DNA of 64,000 nucleotides from Candidatus Bathyarchaeota archaeon (GTDB taxonomy: Archaea > Thermoproteota > Bathyarchaeia > Bathyarchaeales > Bathycorpusculaceae): NCBI GenBank assembly GCA_018396705.1, contig JAGTQZ010000002.1:186001-250000 (forward strand), given 5' to 3'. The notes beneath the pieces are model-generated. The model did not search any database, was not told the origin of the DNA, and saw nothing but the letters and a program-made list of their open reading frames with translations. The position numbers and the translations under genes were made by a program. Numbering within the stretch: the first letter of the stretch is position 1; the number at the start of each line of letters is the position of its first letter. Shown piece by piece: positions 61,814 through 64,000 of this stretch.

Positions 61814-62704
61814 ATGAGTCTAGTCAGTCTTGTAAAGATTAAAGATTACAACATAAAACAAGCAGTGGAAGAGGCTCTAAACCTAATAGGATACAACTTT
61901 CCTAGCAATGTTGGAAACATCATCATCAAACCAAACTTATGCTATTACTGGGATTACACAACTGGCCAAACAACAGACCCAAAACTCGTAGCAGAATTAA
62001 TCAGGTTAATTCGGGAAGAAACATCAAAAGATGTGAATATCTCCATAGTTGAATCGGACGCTTCTGCAATGATTTGCAAATATGCGTTCAGAATGCTGGG
62101 CTATGAAAAACTAGCTGAAAACTGTAACGTTAAACTTGTAAATTTGTCAGAGGAAGAAGCTAGCCCAGCAGATGTGACTATTGGAGGTAAAACCTTTCGA
62201 TTTATGGTGCCAAAGATAATTCGTAAGGCCGACGTGAAAATCAATGTTCCAAAAATTAAGTACACCTTGCGAGGAATTGAGTTAACCTGTGCTTTAAAAA
62301 ACATATATGGATGTAATCCGTACCCTAAAAAATTTAAGTATCATGAGATGCTTGCTGAAACAATTGTGGCTTTAAATAAGTTAATGAAATTTGATTTGCA
62401 CATCGTTGATGGGAATATTGTTTCGGGAATTCATCCACGAAAACTTGGACTTGTAATGGCCAGCCAAGACCCAGTATCCCTTGACACTGCAGCAGCCGAA
62501 ATTGCAGGACTAAAACCAAAAAAGATAGAATACCTACAACTTGCGGAAAAAGAGGGGTTGGGCAGAGCTTTATACATACCAAAAGGTACGCCAATAAAAT
62601 ATTTCAAATCAAGGTATCCCAAAAAAGATTTCAAAAAGAAACTAATGGACAAAGCATATGCCTTCCTAATTTTTACAGGGTTAAACAAAAAACTTGGAAT
62701 CTAG
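61814..62704 (+). CDS. DUF362 protein
   Basis: 296 residues matching DUF362: IIIKPNLCYYWDYTTGQTTD, IVESDASAMICKYAF, KADVKINVPKIKYTLRGIEL, LTCALKNIYGC, and VMASQDPVSLDTAAAEIAGL. The family is often linked to iron-sulfur proteins, but this member has no ferredoxin domain. Function is unknown. It follows the radical SAM gene, and AAGGA precedes the ATG. Confidence 0.8.
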   Translation: MSLVSLVKIKDYNIKQAVEEALNLIGYNFPSNVGNIIIKPNLCYYWDYTTGQTTDPKLVAELIRLIREETSKDVNISIVESDASAMICKYAFRMLGYEKLAENCNVKLVNLSEEEASPADVTIGGKTFRFMVPKIIRKADVKINVPKIKYTLRGIELTCALKNIYGCNPYPKKFKYHEMLAETIVALNKLMKFDLHIVDGNIVSGIHPRKLGLVMASQDPVSLDTAAAEIAGLKPKKIEYLQLAEKEGLGRALYIPKGTPIKYFKSRYPKKDFKKKLMDKAYAFLIFTGLNKKLGI

Positions 62705-62722
62705 ATCAAAAAGGAAAAAGCC

Positions 62723-63715
62723 ATGAAAATCTTGAAACTTGGAATTATCGGCTTAGGTTATGTGGGACAAATCCACCTTCAACACGCTAAAAGGCTTGAT
62801 AATGCCCGCGTTATAGCTGTGGCAGATTTGTCCAAAAAGGCACTTAGCAAGGCTAAAAGCTATGGTGTCAAAAAAACCTTCACAGACTACACCCAACTGC
62901 TCAAAGACCCTGAAATCGACGCAGTTATAATTGCCTTACCAACACATTTGCATCTAAAATGCGCAATAGACGCAGCTGAAGCAAAAAAGCATATAATGTT
63001 AGAAAAGCCAATAGCCAGAAACACCAAAGAGGCTAAAGAAATTCTCAAAGCGGCACGCAAAAACGATGTTAAATTAATGATGGGCTACCCATTAAGGTTC
63101 AACCAGCAATTTCAAACTCTTAAAAGAAAAATTCATGATGGAACATTGGGCGACATAGAAATAGCGATTGCCAACTACATAAGCACTGGTCCGTTCTTTC
63201 ATAGAGCAGAAGCCCACGCGCCTACACCGGTGCCAGAATGGTGGTTCCATAAAGAGCTAACAGGCGGCGGAGCCCTAATAGACTTGGGAAGCCACCTAAT
63301 AAACCTGCTCCGCTGGTACTTTGGCGAAATAACAGATATAAAAAGCCATTTAGGCTACAGGTTCAACATGGACTTCGAGGATAAGGCAACATGCCTCGCA
63401 AAATTCGAAAACAGGACAACAGCCATAATAAACGTAGGCTGGTTCTTACAAGGATACCAACTAAAAATCGAGCTAATAGGAACAGTAGACCACATAACAG
63501 CTCAACATAAACCATCAAACCCCTTGTCCACAATCATTCAAATGCTAACTACGGGAACATCACAATTCTACCAAGGTCACAAAACAGAACTCCAACACTT
63601 CATAAATTGCCTAATCCAAGAAAGAACACCATCGCCATCAGGTGAGGACGGACTTAAAGACTTAATTGCAATAGAACAAGCATACAAAAACCAAATACTT
63701 TTTGAAAAATTTTAA
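62723..63715 (+). CDS. Gfo/Idh/MocA-family oxidoreductase 3
   Basis: 330 residues. The NAD motif GLGYVG is at residues 10-15, the EKP motif is in IMLEKPIARNTKEAKE, and GGALIDLGSHLINLLRWYFG holds the catalytic His region. MGYPLRFNQQFQ is typical of inositol/UDP-sugar dehydrogenases such as WlbA. It is 18 bases after the DUF362 gene with AAGGA before the ATG and is the last gene of the glycan locus. Confidence 0.9.
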   Translation: MKILKLGIIGLGYVGQIHLQHAKRLDNARVIAVADLSKKALSKAKSYGVKKTFTDYTQLLKDPEIDAVIIALPTHLHLKCAIDAAEAKKHIMLEKPIARNTKEAKEILKAARKNDVKLMMGYPLRFNQQFQTLKRKIHDGTLGDIEIAIANYISTGPFFHRAEAHAPTPVPEWWFHKELTGGGALIDLGSHLINLLRWYFGEITDIKSHLGYRFNMDFEDKATCLAKFENRTTAIINVGWFLQGYQLKIELIGTVDHITAQHKPSNPLSTIIQMLTTGTSQFYQGHKTELQHFINCLIQERTPSPSGEDGLKDLIAIEQAYKNQILFEKF

Positions 63716-63761
63716 GAGTCATCAACGAAATCGTACGTGTTCAAAATGATGTTAAATTGCG

Positions 63762-63875
63762 CTATTTTGATTTTTCCGCAATTTTCCTCGCTTCCCTTAC
63801 AGCTTCCAAGAAAACCTCCTCCCTCAACCTAAAACCCTGCTCAACCAACTCACTTAAGGCCTCCAAACAACCGCC
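63762..63875 (-). pseudogene. Fragment of a PIN/DUF3368-like C-terminus
   Basis: A leftward frame ends at 63762-63764 and reads LEALSELVEQGFRLREEVFL then EAVREARKIAEKSK, which resembles the C-terminal end of DUF3368-type toxin-associated proteins. There is no start codon or upstream domain; the frame meets a stop near 63950. I infer a remnant. The rest of 63716-64000 shows no gene. Confidence 0.3.
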
Positions 63876-64000
63876 ATAAAAGCCGCAAAAATAGACGCTG
63901 AGGTGAAAAAGAAAATTAAGGACTGAGGACTAGCCGACTCCATCGTTATATGCAAAAGGAACCATACAACCTCGTATTTTACCTTTTCAAACACAAGTCT

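Noticed and set aside
1-64000. CRISPR arrays or rRNA genes
   Set aside because: No regularly spaced repeats and no rRNA-like conserved segments were seen. The short repeats near 31151 and 55577 have only two or three copies.

Overview
The window is archaeal and is best explained as a TACK-group genome, most likely Bathyarchaeota-like. This rests on archaeal informational genes (fibrillarin with Nop5, Trm1, archaeal IleRS and MetRS), an archaellum operon in the crenarchaeal order (X-like, G, F, H, I, J), many VapBC/AbrB toxin-antitoxin genes, short winged-helix regulators, and an FtsZ C-terminus at the left edge, which argues against Sulfolobales. The taxonomic call is inference; no rRNA is present.

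Bases 1-8.6 kb: housekeeping. FtsZ tail, aspartate dehydrogenase (NAD synthesis), a PHP phosphoesterase, a MATE exporter, MetRS, a secreted membrane-anchored protein, Trm1, a MarC protein and a THEP1-type NTPase. Bases 8.7-12.9 kb: an accessory cassette of an MFS transporter, a PhlG/phloretin-hydrolase-like C-C hydrolase, and a divergent ferredoxin plus FAD reductase pair, around a shared intergenic region holding an inverted repeat. Bases 13-24.2 kb: housekeeping again. RNase HII, a COG1395 regulator, the C/D-box RNP pair FlpA-Nop5, PyrD-PyrK, IleRS, small conserved proteins, and an HTH plus KaiC-type ATPase pair.

Bases 24.4-34.3 kb: tRNA-Ala(CGC), a short stretch of decayed sequence, then a complete motility module. 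An ArlCDE/X-like coiled-coil protein, ArlG, ArlF, ArlH, ArlI and ArlJ are followed by four archaellins arranged as two A/B pairs. The first archaellin has a four-cysteine zinc ribbon ahead of its class III signal peptide. A 13-bp motif recurs before the machinery operon and before the archaellins. Bases 34.3-41.9 kb: small regulators (three winged-helix genes), membrane proteins, an intact VapBC pair, a Gfo/Idh oxidoreductase with an unknown partner, and an AbrB antitoxin next to a frameshifted VapC.

Bases 41.9-63.7 kb: a long, visibly AT-richer surface-glycan locus. It holds six glycosyltransferases, a DUF2206 membrane protein, a hexapeptide acyltransferase, Gfo/Idh sugar oxidoreductases, a polysaccharide deacetylase, a methyltransferase, a CelD/FemAB-type acyltransferase, two paralogous B12-radical SAM proteins (one frameshifted), a DUF362 protein, a secreted beta-helix protein, and an Asp/Glu racemase next to an ATP-grasp ligase. 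It probably builds and decorates a cell-surface or S-layer/archaellin glycan. The racemase and ligase suggest amino-acid substituents, which is inference.
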